Part shown: piece by piece, positions 17,473 to 27,100 of the stretch
Numbering within the stretch: the first letter of the stretch is position 1
Layout: every line of letters begins with the position of its first letter
Assembly: GCF_008124885.1 (NCBI RefSeq)
Contig: NZ_VNHX01000016.1
Coordinates: 1-64,000, forward strand
Length of the DNA stretch: 64,000 nt
Source: Sphingobacterium allocomposti
Lineage (GTDB): Bacteria > Bacteroidota > Bacteroidia > Sphingobacteriales > Sphingobacteriaceae
Direction of reading: 5' to 3'
The notes under the pieces: generated by a model
Database searches by the model: none
Seen by the model: only the letters and a program-made list of their open reading frames with translations
What the model was told of the DNA's origin: nothing
Made by a program: the position numbers and the translations under genes

Positions 17473-18207
17473 ATGGTTTTTAAAATTGTTTATCCTACTA
17501 AGAATCTATCTTCGTCGATACATAATTATTGGGAGCTCAGGGGTGAAGAGCATGACAACTGCAGCGATCGTATTTTTCCCGACGGCTGCTCGGGATTGGT
17601 GCTCAATATGGGCAATGTTTGTTTGACAGATAGCGGACGGTCGTCTTTATTGCCCGGCACAACGAGCGTTGTTGGTCCGATGACAACATACAAAGAGAGT
17701 CTCATACGAGCTGATACTCATCTGATCGGCGTCTGTTTTAAACCCGGAGCATTTGCTAATTTTTACGACTTCGTAGCACAGGACCAGTTGCTTAATGAAA
17801 CCGTTCAACTGGATCGCAAAGATTCTTTCGACGTAGGCAAGTTCCTCGTTGAGGGGTGGCATTATTTTAATCGGTTCTTTTCAGCCCGGCTAAATATCCG
17901 GAACGGCTTGGTACTGGATGTAATTGAGGATATTCATTCTACATGTGGCATCCTACGGCTAGCACAAATCGTTGATCGGAATCACGTTACAATGCGAACA
18001 TTGGAACGACTGTTCAAAAAACACATAGGTCTGACGCCAAAAGAATATTCAAGAATTATACGGTTACAACGGTCAATGACGATGATAAAGAACAATGTCG
18101 GCCATAAAACGCTTTCGGATATAGCCTTTGAGTGCGGTTATTATGATCATGCGCACCTTACGAACGAAATAAGGGAGTTTACCGGGCTCGCGCCTTCGAT
18201 GTTGTAG
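17473..18207 (+). CDS. AraC-family transcriptional regulator
   Basis: The 244-residue protein has an N-terminal sensing domain (about 1-130, DUF6597-like, with IFPDGCSGLVLNMGN and GVCFKPGAFANFY) and a C-terminal AraC HTH pair (about 155-244). The HTH pair includes VTMRTLERLFKKHIGLTPKE, then LSDIAFECGYYDHAHLTNEI and REFTGLAPSML. It could control the adjacent DHFR-like gene, which follows 66 bp downstream, but a link to the pectin operon cannot be excluded. Confidence 0.9.
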   Translation: MVFKIVYPTKNLSSSIHNYWELRGEEHDNCSDRIFPDGCSGLVLNMGNVCLTDSGRSSLLPGTTSVVGPMTTYKESLIRADTHLIGVCFKPGAFANFYDFVAQDQLLNETVQLDRKDSFDVGKFLVEGWHYFNRFFSARLNIRNGLVLDVIEDIHSTCGILRLAQIVDRNHVTMRTLERLFKKHIGLTPKEYSRIIRLQRSMTMIKNNVGHKTLSDIAFECGYYDHAHLTNEIREFTGLAPSML

Positions 18208-18246
18208 TTTGTCGTTTTTTTCCAAGGTATGCTTTGGTTGCGCTAT

Positions 18247-18254
18247 TAATTTTG
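18247..18254 (+). promoter_or_regulatory. -7 promoter box of the DHFR-like gene
   Basis: TAATTTTG matches the Bacteroidota -7 consensus TAnnTTTG exactly and lies 19 bases before the ATG at 18274. No convincing -33 TTG at 19-20 bp spacing was found. Confidence 0.45.
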
Positions 18255-18273
18255 CGTTATTAAAAACATTAGT

Positions 18274-18813
18274 ATGAGGAAGCTATCATTATTTATTGCT
18301 ACAAGTCTGGACGGCTTTATTGCAAAGCCCGGGGACGATCTGAATTTTTTGAACCTGGTACATAAGGAAGGGGAAGACTACGGTTACGCTGCGTTTGTTA
18401 ATTCGGTCGACACGCTGATTATCGGACGGAAGACATACGATTATGTGGTCCGCGAGTTGGGTCCGGCGCACTACGACAATGGAGAACGGGACGTTTTCGT
18501 CGTCACCAGAACGGCGCGTCCCCGTCAGGGAAGGGTACAGTTTTTTAACGGAGATCTCAGGGAGCTGGTACAAGGGCTGAAGGAGCAGGACGGCGGAACG
18601 ATATATTGCGACGGCGGCGCGGAGGTAATAAACGAACTGTTAAAACATGATCTGGTTGATGAGTTTATCATCTCCATTGTGCCGATCCTGTTGGGGGAAG
18701 GCGTACGGTTGTTTCAGGAGGGACGCCCAGAGCAGCTCCAGCAGTTTGTCTCGGCCACGACATTCGAAACAGGGCTGGTGCAGCTCCACTACAAACGGAA
18801 CGGGCAGGGGTAG
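18274..18813 (+). CDS. Dihydrofolate reductase-like / RibD C-terminal domain protein
   Basis: The 179-residue protein starts MRKLSLFIATSLDGFIAKPG, the typical nucleotide-binding start of the RibD_C/YwjB-type DHFR superfamily. TLIIGRKTYDYV, DVFVVTRT, GTIYCDGGAEVINEL and PILLGEGVRLF match the NADPH-binding and C-terminal parts. Such proteins are probably NADPH-dependent reductases of unknown substrate; a real folate role is not supported. It stands alone behind its own promoter box. Confidence 0.9.
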   Translation: MRKLSLFIATSLDGFIAKPGDDLNFLNLVHKEGEDYGYAAFVNSVDTLIIGRKTYDYVVRELGPAHYDNGERDVFVVTRTARPRQGRVQFFNGDLRELVQGLKEQDGGTIYCDGGAEVINELLKHDLVDEFIISIVPILLGEGVRLFQEGRPEQLQQFVSATTFETGLVQLHYKRNGQG

Positions 18814-18915
18814 CGATTTGTCACGGCAGCGTAATAAGGTGTGTTTAATATTTTATTTAAATTATTTTACCGTACTTTTATATCAATTAATTATTTTTTT
18901 ATTTATTCAAACACA

Positions 18916-19107
18916 ATGCAAGAAGGCATAGTAAAATTTTTTAACGAAACCAAGGGTTTCGGGTTCATCACTCCAAACGAAGGCGGCCGTGAGGTTTTTG
19001 TACACTCATCAGGTCTTAAACAGGCCATTCGTGAGAACGATCACGTATCGTTCGACGTAGAACAGGGCCAGAAAGGTCCAAACGCAGTAAATGTTAAATT
19101 GATATAA
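18916..19107 (+). CDS. Cold-shock protein (CspA family)
   Basis: The 63-residue protein starts [18 protein letters not shown] and has both RNA-binding motifs (KGFGFI and VFVHSS). It ends in [10 protein letters not shown] and covers the whole OB-fold. The start at 18916 is chosen over an upstream in-frame ATG because the CSP fold begins there. The preceding 100 bases are strongly AT-rich, as is common for cold-shock leaders. It should act as an RNA chaperone or antiterminator in the cytoplasm. A second paralogue lies 0.6 kb downstream. Confidence 0.95.
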   Translation: MQEGIVKFFNETKGFGFITPNEGGREVFVHSSGLKQAIRENDHVSFDVEQGQKGPNAVNVKLI

Positions 19108-19131
19108 AGTTAATTCTTGCATATATTGTTG

Positions 19132-19159
19132 AAGCCATCCCACGTCGGGATGGCTTTTT
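19132..19159 (+). terminator. Rho-independent terminator of the first cold-shock gene
   Basis: AGCCATCCC (19133-19141) and GGGATGGCT (19147-19155) form a perfect stem with loop ACGTC, followed by a T tract. From here to 19549 (about 390 bp) I see no gene; the stretch presumably contains the promoter and leader of the next small genes. Confidence 0.9.
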
Positions 19160-19549
19160 CGCATGTGGAAGGGGAGGCTCTACCGTTTTGGCCGGTGCAT
19201 GCGTGGGCTTAAAGCGGACCCCGCGGTCGGCAGTCGAGACGACGGCTGGCGGCGCCGATTAAATAAAAAAACATTAACGCGCTGAAAACCAATTATTATT
19301 CTTATCTTTAAGAAGATGGTCTACTACTCACTTAATCCCATTGCATAGACCTCGAAATGATACAGACTTTTTCAGCCATAAGACGTGTCGCCGGTAGGTG
19401 GCTGCGGTTTTTAAAAGTCAAGTAAAATTCTCCGGTCATCGGGACAAGTGTTGAAGTCGGGTTTGCGGATCGACGGCGACAGGCAGCTACCAATTGCAGG
19501 AAACAGTTGCGGCGCGGGGAATCGATTCCACCTCATTAACTTTCACATC

Positions 19550-19672
19550 ATGAGCAAAGACCAGAAAAAAGAAAAGAGCACGAAGGAAAAGACGAAATCG
19601 TCTTACCAGCAGGAAAAAAACACGACGTCTAAAGATTCTACGTTAAGTGTTTTCAGTAAAAAGAAAAAATAG
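19550..19672 (+). CDS. Small lysine-rich protein of unknown function (40 aa)
   Basis: The frame starts [20 protein letters not shown] and ends FSKKKK. About a third of its residues are lysine, with no hydrophobic core, so it is likely disordered and nucleic-acid-associated. It lies 61 bp before the second cold-shock gene and in the same direction. Coding status rests on context and composition only. Confidence 0.5.
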   Translation: MSKDQKKEKSTKEKTKSSYQQEKNTTSKDSTLSVFSKKKK

Positions 19673-19733
19673 AGGACATCTTCCCGGTACAGGTGCCCTG
19701 GAGATCCGGGAACGAACATGTAAACGATACAAA

Positions 19734-19928
19734 ATGCAAAAAGGAATAGTAAAATTTTTCAACGAGCCGAGCGGCTTTGGATTTATCACCCCGGCCGGCG
19801 GAGGCAAAGACATCTTTGTGCACGCCACGGGGCTGATCGACGAAGTCAAGACGAACGACAACGTTGTTTTTGAGCTCGGCAGCAGTACGACACGCGTCAA
19901 CGCGGTCAACGTGCGCAAAGCACCATAA
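19734..19928 (+). CDS. Cold-shock protein (CspA family), second paralogue
   Basis: The 64-residue protein starts [18 protein letters not shown], carries DIFVHATGL and ends [11 protein letters not shown]. It shares the fold and both RNA-binding motifs with the protein at 18916 but differs in charge (more basic end). The start is set at the CSP fold start rather than an upstream in-frame ATG at 19647. It is likely transcribed with the lysine-rich small gene before it and possibly with the acidic small gene after it. Confidence 0.93.
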   Translation: MQKGIVKFFNEPSGFGFITPAGGGKDIFVHATGLIDEVKTNDNVVFELGSSTTRVNAVNVRKAP

Positions 19929-20031
19929 CCGGACAGGTGGCCGGGGACAGCAAGTTCTCTGGCCGTCTCCTCCGGATGGCATCAGATCGCGATTCCAACA
20001 AATATATCTAACAACCGATAAGCGAATAACA

Positions 20032-20244
20032 ATGGATAATACCGAAGAAAACAATGAAACAACAGGAGAGATCCTGAACGACCTGCGCGGGCGTTCGGAA
20101 GAGCTCAAAAAAAGGCATGAGGCAACGGTGGCGGAAATAGGTAGGCTGAATGTCGCCATTCAGGAGGCGTTTGATCATGACCAGCATGTAGATCATAGCC
20201 ACAGCGACGACAGCAAGAACGGTCAGGCGGACGAAGTCCGTTAG
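20032..20244 (+). CDS. Small acidic helical protein of unknown function (70 aa)
   Basis: The frame starts MDNTEENNETTGEILNDL and contains a coiled-coil-like helix (about 15-48, SEELKKRHEATVAEIGRLN). It ends in a His/Asp-rich tail (DHDQHVDHSHSDD), a possible metal-binding patch. It follows the second cold-shock gene by about 100 bp. It was not recognised as a known family. Confidence 0.45.
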   Translation: MDNTEENNETTGEILNDLRGRSEELKKRHEATVAEIGRLNVAIQEAFDHDQHVDHSHSDDSKNGQADEVR

Positions 20245-20491
20245 CTGCCTTCTGCACCTCCGTTTTCCCTTCTGCTGTAACCGCGGACCATTCGGCTCCG
20301 GGCAGGCCTCCACTGTCTCGTAGCTGATATACGTAGTCCCGATTAACGGGTCCAACAATCATCGTATATCTTCTATTCTTCGTAATCCGTAAATCGTATC
20401 CTTGTTCATTTGTAGGGCCCTAACCTTTAGCGCTACCGAACACTCTCACTTTTTTAAGGCCTAAGCCTACCCGCAATCGCGACCTAAGGAA

Positions 20492-20568
20492 AGATTGCTT
20501 CGTCGTCGTGCCTCCTCCTCGCAATGAATGGAAAAAAGCATAAAATACCGGCATCGGGAGGAGGCACG
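20492..20568. repeat. Dispersed repeat fragment with a long inverted repeat
   Basis: GATTGCTTCGTCGTCGTGCC (from 20494) resembles 4174-4203. CGTGCCTCCTCC (20507-20518) is perfectly mirrored by GGAGGAGGCACG (20557-20568). The surrounding gap 20245-20762 contains no credible gene. Confidence 0.6.
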
Positions 20569-20762
20569 GCGAATCGATCTAAAACAATATAGAGGAAGTG
20601 TGCGGGCGAGACCGCGACCCGCGCCGGCATGGGGCCATACGCATAGACCGGATGTAAGGCCCGGCGTTAAAAATAGCACTGTGCCAAAGGGTGTTATAAT
20701 ATCTGACTGTAATATTACAAAAGTCAGAAAGTCAGCAATCGTGATTGTATTACCTTTGAGCC

Positions 20763-21449
20763 ATGCTAAAACCGACCGGACTATCCTTATTGGAGATTTT
20801 GCTCCTTATTTTTACAGCCACAATGGTAGCGAGTGGCATCGTGATTGCGAACATCGATATACAGTGGTTCGAAGAGGTTTATGTTGTGGAAGACGGCTTC
20901 GTGGAAAACTGGACGGTTGTTCCCCTGCTCATCGCTGCGGCTTATGCGATTTATGTGTACCGGACGAAAAGGAAGGACGCCGGCTGGCGCTTTAAGTTGA
21001 TGGTCGGTATGATCGCGTTGTTCTCGCTGTTTGTTGCTGGTGAGGAAATCAGCTGGGGACAGCGGCTGCTGGGGCATGAAAGCTCGGCATTTTTCCGTGA
21101 ACACAATGCGCAGGGCGAGACCAACCTGCACAATATGGTGGTGGGTGGAAAAAAGATTAACAAGATTGTATTCTCACAGCTGTTGGTAGGGGCTGTAGGA
21201 TGTTACCTCTTTGTTCTGCCGTTCTTTTACAGAAAGCACCGGGAGGTGCGACAAGCCGTGGACGCATGGGGCATTCCTGTGCCGCAGTTTTATCAGACAG
21301 TGGCCTGCTGCGCGCTTTTTTTGTCGATCTTGTTAATTCCTTCGGGGAAGAATGCCGAAATCCTCGAGGCTGGGATTACATCGCTTTTCCTGTTGATATT
21401 GCTGTTTCCTTACAACAGTCAACTATACCGGGCCACAGATGTGCTTTAG
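20763..21449 (+). CDS. Polytopic membrane protein of unknown function
   Basis: The 228-residue protein has about six hydrophobic segments: about 8-28, 50-66, 80-93, 137-156, 175-190 and 200-217. A conserved-looking loop VAGEEISWGQRLLGHES at about 91-107 carries charged residues inside an otherwise hydrophobic protein and may be an active or binding site. I recall similar GEEISWGQR proteins as uncharacterised in Bacteroidota. No partner gene is apparent. Confidence 0.7.
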   Translation: MLKPTGLSLLEILLLIFTATMVASGIVIANIDIQWFEEVYVVEDGFVENWTVVPLLIAAAYAIYVYRTKRKDAGWRFKLMVGMIALFSLFVAGEEISWGQRLLGHESSAFFREHNAQGETNLHNMVVGGKKINKIVFSQLLVGAVGCYLFVLPFFYRKHREVRQAVDAWGIPVPQFYQTVACCALFLSILLIPSGKNAEILEAGITSLFLLILLFPYNSQLYRATDVL

Positions 21450-21641
21450 GTGTTCAGAGCCGTCATCCATCCCGTGTTGGGGTATGGATTGACGGTTTTC
21501 TGATTTTATTTAAGTATCTGTTCAACCGAAAAAGTATTAGGCAACCCGGCGGTATGGGGCCTTGTTTAGTTCCACCGGATATGCCTAATAGTGATTTAAC
21601 TTTCGCTTTTTACCTTTAATAATATGGTTACCCGGCAGTAT

Positions 21642-22448
21642 TTAATCGTAAACGTTGGCGATATCTATAAAGTAGTATAAGTCTTCATAGAAAATATATA
21701 AGTTGTTCGCTATATATTCAACAGGGGTGAGATAGCGTGTGAAAACATTTTTTTCTTCGTCCGGGATGATAGCGATGTGCGTATAATACATGGTACCTCC
21801 CGCATTTTTAACTTCGTTATCAGTACCATGTTCTTTAAACGAGCAGAAGTATCCAGGCTGATAATTGGGCATTCTTTCGCCCATATTGACTAAACGATAT
21901 GTCGCGGTATCTAATGTTTGTCCGATCGACTGAATAGTGTCTACAGGAACGTAAACGAACTGCCTGCCTTGAGTGTAACGAAAGTTGATAATAATATCGG
22001 TCTTTTCGAAAGGAACTAAACTCTTCGAGTAGTTGGCTATTTTTATTTTCATAAATCCTTGTGGAGCAGCTTCTTCGTTATCTTGTCCATGAGGATCTAG
22101 AAAGGCGATCGGATCGTCTTCGGACGGCTGGAATAATACAAATCTCTCAGTTACGGTTGGGTCTATACTTATTATTTTTTCTAGTAATACTGATCCGCTT
22201 CTGGTATCGTAAAATTCAAATTTAGCTTCTCCTTGTGGAACGCGGACACGACCGCCAGCGGTTTGTTGTAGTTCAATGGGACTTCCATTGTATTTAACCT
22301 TTAGATGGTCAGATATTGCTGTTTTGCTTATGTCAAAATAAACCTCTCCGAACGGTGTGATACCGTCGTCATAATCCAGCTTTGCACAGGAAAATAGTAT
22401 CGCACAAATTATAAAGTTGATTAAGCAATTATAAACTCGTTTTGTCAT
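21642..22448 (-). CDS. Lipoprotein of unknown function
   Basis: The 268-residue lipoprotein has lipobox Cys at 21 (AILFSC, followed by AKLDYDDG, an acidic stretch compatible with surface export). The rest is predicted mainly beta-stranded, with possibly two Ig-like or DUF4397-like modules (VYFDISKTAISDHLKVKYNG; RFVLFQPSEDDPIAF). It lies 95 bp downstream of the beta-helix lipoprotein, separated by a strong hairpin. It probably belongs to the same TonB-receptor uptake group. No family was recognised. Confidence 0.7.
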   Translation of the reverse strand: MTKRVYNCLINFIICAILFSCAKLDYDDGITPFGEVYFDISKTAISDHLKVKYNGSPIELQQTAGGRVRVPQGEAKFEFYDTRSGSVLLEKIISIDPTVTERFVLFQPSEDDPIAFLDPHGQDNEEAAPQGFMKIKIANYSKSLVPFEKTDIIINFRYTQGRQFVYVPVDTIQSIGQTLDTATYRLVNMGERMPNYQPGYFCSFKEHGTDNEVKNAGGTMYYTHIAIIPDEEKNVFTRYLTPVEYIANNLYIFYEDLYYFIDIANVYD

Positions 22449-22480
22449 GTGTAAGAACTTCTAATTGATTGAAAGGTGAG

Positions 22481-22510
22481 CTTAAGAGAAGCGCATAGGC
22501 TTCCCTTAAG
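22481..22510 (-). promoter_or_regulatory. Intergenic hairpin between two lipoprotein genes
   Basis: CTTAAGAGAAGC (22481-22492) pairs with GCTTCCCTTAAG (22499-22510) with a single mismatch. A T tract is lacking on the minus strand, so an mRNA-stability or attenuation element between the two genes is more likely than a simple terminator. Confidence 0.5.
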
Positions 22511-22543
22511 TTCTCGCATTACTCTGCTGTTAGTCTTGGAATT

Positions 22544-24058
22544 TTAATTGCAACAGAATCCTGGAGCAAAATTTGTCCAACCATTAGTCCAGAACGATGC
22601 CGGATTAGAAGGATCAACCAGGTTAGGATCAAACGCACCTTTGTAGGTTGCAGATGTACCATCCGCCGGTGAGCCGAGGTCAGGAATTAGTCCAGTTACG
22701 TTATACGCCGATCCACAGGTTAAGAATGGACTTACACCACCACCTAACTGTAGGAAGTTGTTTGCAGTAGCATTAGCACCTGTTGTATTTCCAGCTGGTG
22801 TAGCACCGGAGAAGATTGCCGACGAGCCAAAAGCATGTACCACATTGTTGGTAAATGCACTAGCCGAAGCGATCGTAGAAGAGCTTTCGAATAGAACGCC
22901 CGTAGGGAATCCACCGATAATTGAGTATTGCATATCCAGGTCAGTTGCTCTTCTCCAACGGTTGCCGTTACGCAACTTTGTTGATGTCGTGTTATAACCC
23001 AACAATGTAAAGTGACGTAGCACTGGTTTTGTGCGAGGTGATGCGCTGGTACCCGAACCGTCGTTGTCTGATTCGATACCGTTTGAATCTGAATTACCAC
23101 CGCTTACGCTGTTCGTCGTGCCTGGGTTTTTCAGGCCGATAGCGTAGTTGATCGTACCTGTATAACCATGATCGAAATCGAAATCGTCGTCGTCTGTACC
23201 GATAGCCACCAAATGGTCTGCATTTACGGTACCGCCAAAGAATTCGAAAGCATCGTCAGCCGAATAAGAAACCTGGATGTGTGATAGTGTTGTACCTGAA
23301 CCTACACCACCCAACGTTAAACCGTTTATTTCATTGTCGGCAGCTAAACGATAACCCGGAAATTCGATACGCACATACTTCAGGCTACCGGAATTGTCGC
23401 CATTCAATGTGTTTCCTGGGCCACCGTAAGTGATGTCTGTTCCTGCTGGTTGAGGAATACCTTCGATACGGGTTGCTACTGTACGGTTGGTTGTCGCTTT
23501 ACCCAGGATAACGATACCGCCGAATGTACCGGCCGTGCTACATCCTGAACCACATCCGCCAGCGCTGGGCGAAGTGAAGACGATAGGTTGAGTAGCCGTT
23601 CCGTTCGCGATCAATTTACCTCCTTTAGCTACGACCAATACGCCTGCGATTGTCTGTAGTCCATAAGCCGGATCGTTATACGTTTTCGTTCTACCGGTAA
23701 TAATGGTTGTTCCCGGGTCAATAGTCAGTGTCTGACCATCGTTGACGTACGAAACGCCGTTTAGTTTCCATAGTTTATCGTTGGTTAAGCGGGTTACGGT
23801 GATGATGCCGTTTGCATCTACCGGAATAGATGCTGTGTCGGCGCAGCTTAATGTTGCCAACGCGCCCGCAGAAGCAGCTTGATCGAAGTTACCGGTGTCG
23901 GCCGATTTTTCGCAGCTTGCCATGCTCGTCATCAAAGCTACGACAGCGAAGCCAGCTGCAACGGCGCTGTTGACACCTTTTCCACTGTTTTTTACTGATT
24001 TTATTGCACAGTTAACTTTTTCTTGTGCAGATGTTGTGATGTTTCCTAGAAAGTTCAT
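22544..24058 (-). CDS. Beta-helix-like lipoprotein linked to a TonB-dependent receptor
   Basis: The 504-residue protein starts MNFLGNITTSAQEKVNCAIK. It has an unusually long n-region before a hydrophobic segment and lipobox Cys49 (LMTSMASC). The mature part has repeated short beta-segments typical of right-handed parallel beta-helices (LTIDPGTTIITG, GVLVVAKGGKLIANGTATQP). It also has the motifs VSYSADDAFEFFGGTVNADH and GTDDDDFDFDHGYTG, whose clustered Asp residues could bind a metal ion. Cys pairs (CGSGCS, CGS, FCCN) suggest disulfides. It lies 134 bp after the large receptor gene and is a likely surface partner. Confidence 0.75.
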   Translation of the reverse strand: MNFLGNITTSAQEKVNCAIKSVKNSGKGVNSAVAAGFAVVALMTSMASCEKSADTGNFDQAASAGALATLSCADTASIPVDANGIITVTRLTNDKLWKLNGVSYVNDGQTLTIDPGTTIITGRTKTYNDPAYGLQTIAGVLVVAKGGKLIANGTATQPIVFTSPSAGGCGSGCSTAGTFGGIVILGKATTNRTVATRIEGIPQPAGTDITYGGPGNTLNGDNSGSLKYVRIEFPGYRLAADNEINGLTLGGVGSGTTLSHIQVSYSADDAFEFFGGTVNADHLVAIGTDDDDFDFDHGYTGTINYAIGLKNPGTTNSVSGGNSDSNGIESDNDGSGTSASPRTKPVLRHFTLLGYNTTSTKLRNGNRWRRATDLDMQYSIIGGFPTGVLFESSSTIASASAFTNNVVHAFGSSAIFSGATPAGNTTGANATANNFLQLGGGVSPFLTCGSAYNVTGLIPDLGSPADGTSATYKGAFDPNLVDPSNPASFWTNGWTNFAPGFCCN

Positions 24059-24192
24059 ACTTTCGTGTTTTAAATTTTTTTTAAATAATTGAGTTTTAAC
24101 GAGGGTGTCGAACAACTATTGTTCACGCCTTTTTTCTTTTTTAGAATTCGGTTTCTTTACGAGCTTTTCTGCTTTGTTACCCTCCTTTCTTG

Positions 24193-27100
24193 TTAAAAGT
24201 TATACGTAAACGATAAGGTGATGTTCGTTCCGGTTTTTGCCCGGTATGTTGCGCGGTCGCCTTTTTCGGGCTGATAGTCGGTGTTGTGTCCTTCTTTCAG
24301 TTTCCAACCCGGGGTTTCGCCGTTTTCCCCCTGAATATTGTCGTAGGCTCCGATGTTTCTGTAAAAGGTCATGTATTCATTGAGTAGGTTCATGGCATTG
24401 AGTCTGATTTCGGCTTTCTGTTTCCACACCTTGGCGCTCAGCTGTACATCGAGCATGTTGCGTCCGTTTTCATACTCTACCATTGCGGGATTTAAATTGA
24501 TTGTGTTTGTCCGGTGCCCCGAGCGGTTATAGCTTGCTGTCGCACCAAATATGGCATCCTGATAGGTGATACCCGCATTAACGATCCACGGTACTTGTCC
24601 GAAGAGCGGCCGATCCAGGGCAGGCATGCGCCTTTGTTCAAAGTTCTCTGTCGGTAGGGGTAGTGACTGTGCTTCTACTTCAGAGTGGAGCCAGGTGCCG
24701 TTGCCAAAGACGGTAAGATTATGCAGCCAGCTTCTGTCGGCGATAAAGCCCAATGATTTACGGAACTCCAATTCTACACCATAGTTGACCGCCGCATGCT
24801 GGTTCTGGAAGCTGTATAGGCTATTCTGCGTCAAAACCAGTTCGATCGGTGCATCCAGCTTTTTGTAAAAGCCGGATACGGAGATGATTTCGCCGGCTTG
24901 AGGATACCACTCGTAACGCAGATCGACATTATCTATGATTGTTGAGACGAGCTGCCTACCGGAGATATTAGCATCGAGTTCGTAATCGTAGAAACCAAAG
25001 TACGCGGTTTCCCGGAAGTCGGGCCGGATTGCCGTTTTGCTATATGCCGCCCGAATGTTCATTTGAGGGGTGAGGCTGTAAGAAAGGTTGGCCGAGGGTA
25101 ATAAACGCCAATTTCGTTCACCTACGGTCATATAATATATGTAATCTGAGCCATATCTCTTTTTCGCGTATTCCTCCTGTCTGTTGTCTAGATTGTAGTG
25201 CTCGGCCCGGACACCATAAACGAGACGGAATTTTTGAAAAAAGCGCTGATCGAGCATAAGGTAGGGAGCGTGGGTCTGCATTGTCCCTTCGAACGTTGGC
25301 CCATTTAGGCTTTCAGGCCAGTAATAAGCTTGACCTGGCGCTGCTCCTACACGATCTGGGGCAAGAACGTCCCAATAGCCGCCTTCTATAGGATTGTCGA
25401 TGTCAGAAAAGCTGGTATAGGGAATAACCTTGATCTGTCCCAGCGAGCGGCGTTTGTCCCAGCCGCTGTAGCCTATTTTCGCGAGGGTGTTAATGTTGGG
25501 GCCCAATAGGAAATCCTTGCTGAAGGATACTCCCCAGTTGTAGTCGGTCTCGGCTACGTCTGTCCATAGCCGAAAGTCATAATCGCTACCCAGGCGGTTC
25601 GGCATATAAATGTTTGGCGTCTGAAAGTACTCCGTTTGTCCTATAAGAGCGGTACGCCGGTAGGTCAGGCGCCGCTGATCCTGGACTTGCTGACCAATGC
25701 GGCTGATCCCCAGGGCGTAGACCATTTTTACACCGCTGCTACCCAACAGGTTTTCTCCCTCAAGTTTGTGCTGCCTTACCCAAGTAACCTGGGGGTCCTG
25801 AAACTGCTCCCGGTATTTAATATGGTTGTCAGCTCCATAGGATACGCGGTATGCCTCGTTAAAATTATCATCAAAAATCCGGGAGTACATGTTCTTTAAA
25901 GCTATTTTAAAGGTGCTGCCCTGCAGTCCGAAATTGAGTGCGGCGCCCACCGTGCTGTTAAAGCGGTAGGATGTTCCCCGTCCGTTTTCTGTACTATCCA
26001 TGTAATTGACGGTTGGATCGATGTAGTTACCGCGCACGTTGTTATATTTTACCAGTACTTGCTGGTTCCGGTATGTGGCGCCGCCCGAGAAGCCCAAGCG
26101 GAGTCCGCTGTTTAGGTCGTATACGCGCCCGATTGCGAACCTCCCGTTCTGGAAGGGCACGGTCTTATACCGGTTTACACGTAGGCCGTTTGGGTCGATT
26201 CTCCGGCTCTGGGCGATGGCGTCCAGGCTGGTGTAGGGAATATCCGAGCCCGGTAATATCGGCAGGTCGTCGGGCATGCTTGGCGGATAGTCGCCATCGG
26301 GGCCAAGTGGAGGGGTATTGACATTGGTATGCCAGTGCCAGGACTGCAGTCCTTCCGGCTGTTTGCGCATGCTGCTGTTCAGTCCGAGATAATCGCCGCC
26401 CCGGCGCTCTCCCAGCATCAGAAAATCTTTACCTGCGCTTTGCGTATTGAACCCAGAGCCAATAGCGATCATGGTGAAGTTTTCGGTCGGTATATCCATG
26501 GTATTGACCGACACCTGTCCTCCCGAGAATTCGGCCGACATATCTGGCGTGGCCGTCTTGTTGACCACAACGGAGCTGACCAGTTCCTGTGGCAGTACGT
26601 CGAAGGAGAAATTGCGGCGGTTCATGCTGGTACTTGGGAGCGTCACACCGTCGATCATAGCCTGGTTGTAGCGTTCGCTAAGCCCGCGTACCACGACGTA
26701 TTTATTGTCTACGGTCGTCACGCCGCTCACTCGGCGCAGCACCTGGCCGATATTGATGTCGGGGGTGCGGGCGATCTGCTCGGCCGAGATGCCGTCGGTT
26801 ACGTTGGCGGCGTTCTTCTGCTGTGCGTAGAGTCCGGCGGTGCTTTCCTTTTTGAAGCTTCCGGTCACAATTACCTGGTCGAGCGTGCTGCTGGCGGGGC
26901 GAAGTACGATGTCGAGCGCCGTCAGTCCGCCGGATTTTACGTCTACCTGTGTGACACGTTTGGTCTGGTAGGCGACGTAGCTTACCTCGATGGTATAGCT
27001 TCCCGGCATCACGTTGAACGCGTAGCTGCCGTCCACGCTGCTCTGCATCGCCTGGTTGGTCTGCAGCACTCTGATGGATGCTCCGATGAGCACCTCGCCA

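Noticed and set aside
20528..20995. 155-codon ORF overlapping the membrane protein start
   Set aside because: It shares sequence with the clear membrane-protein frame at 20763 in another frame and has no motifs.
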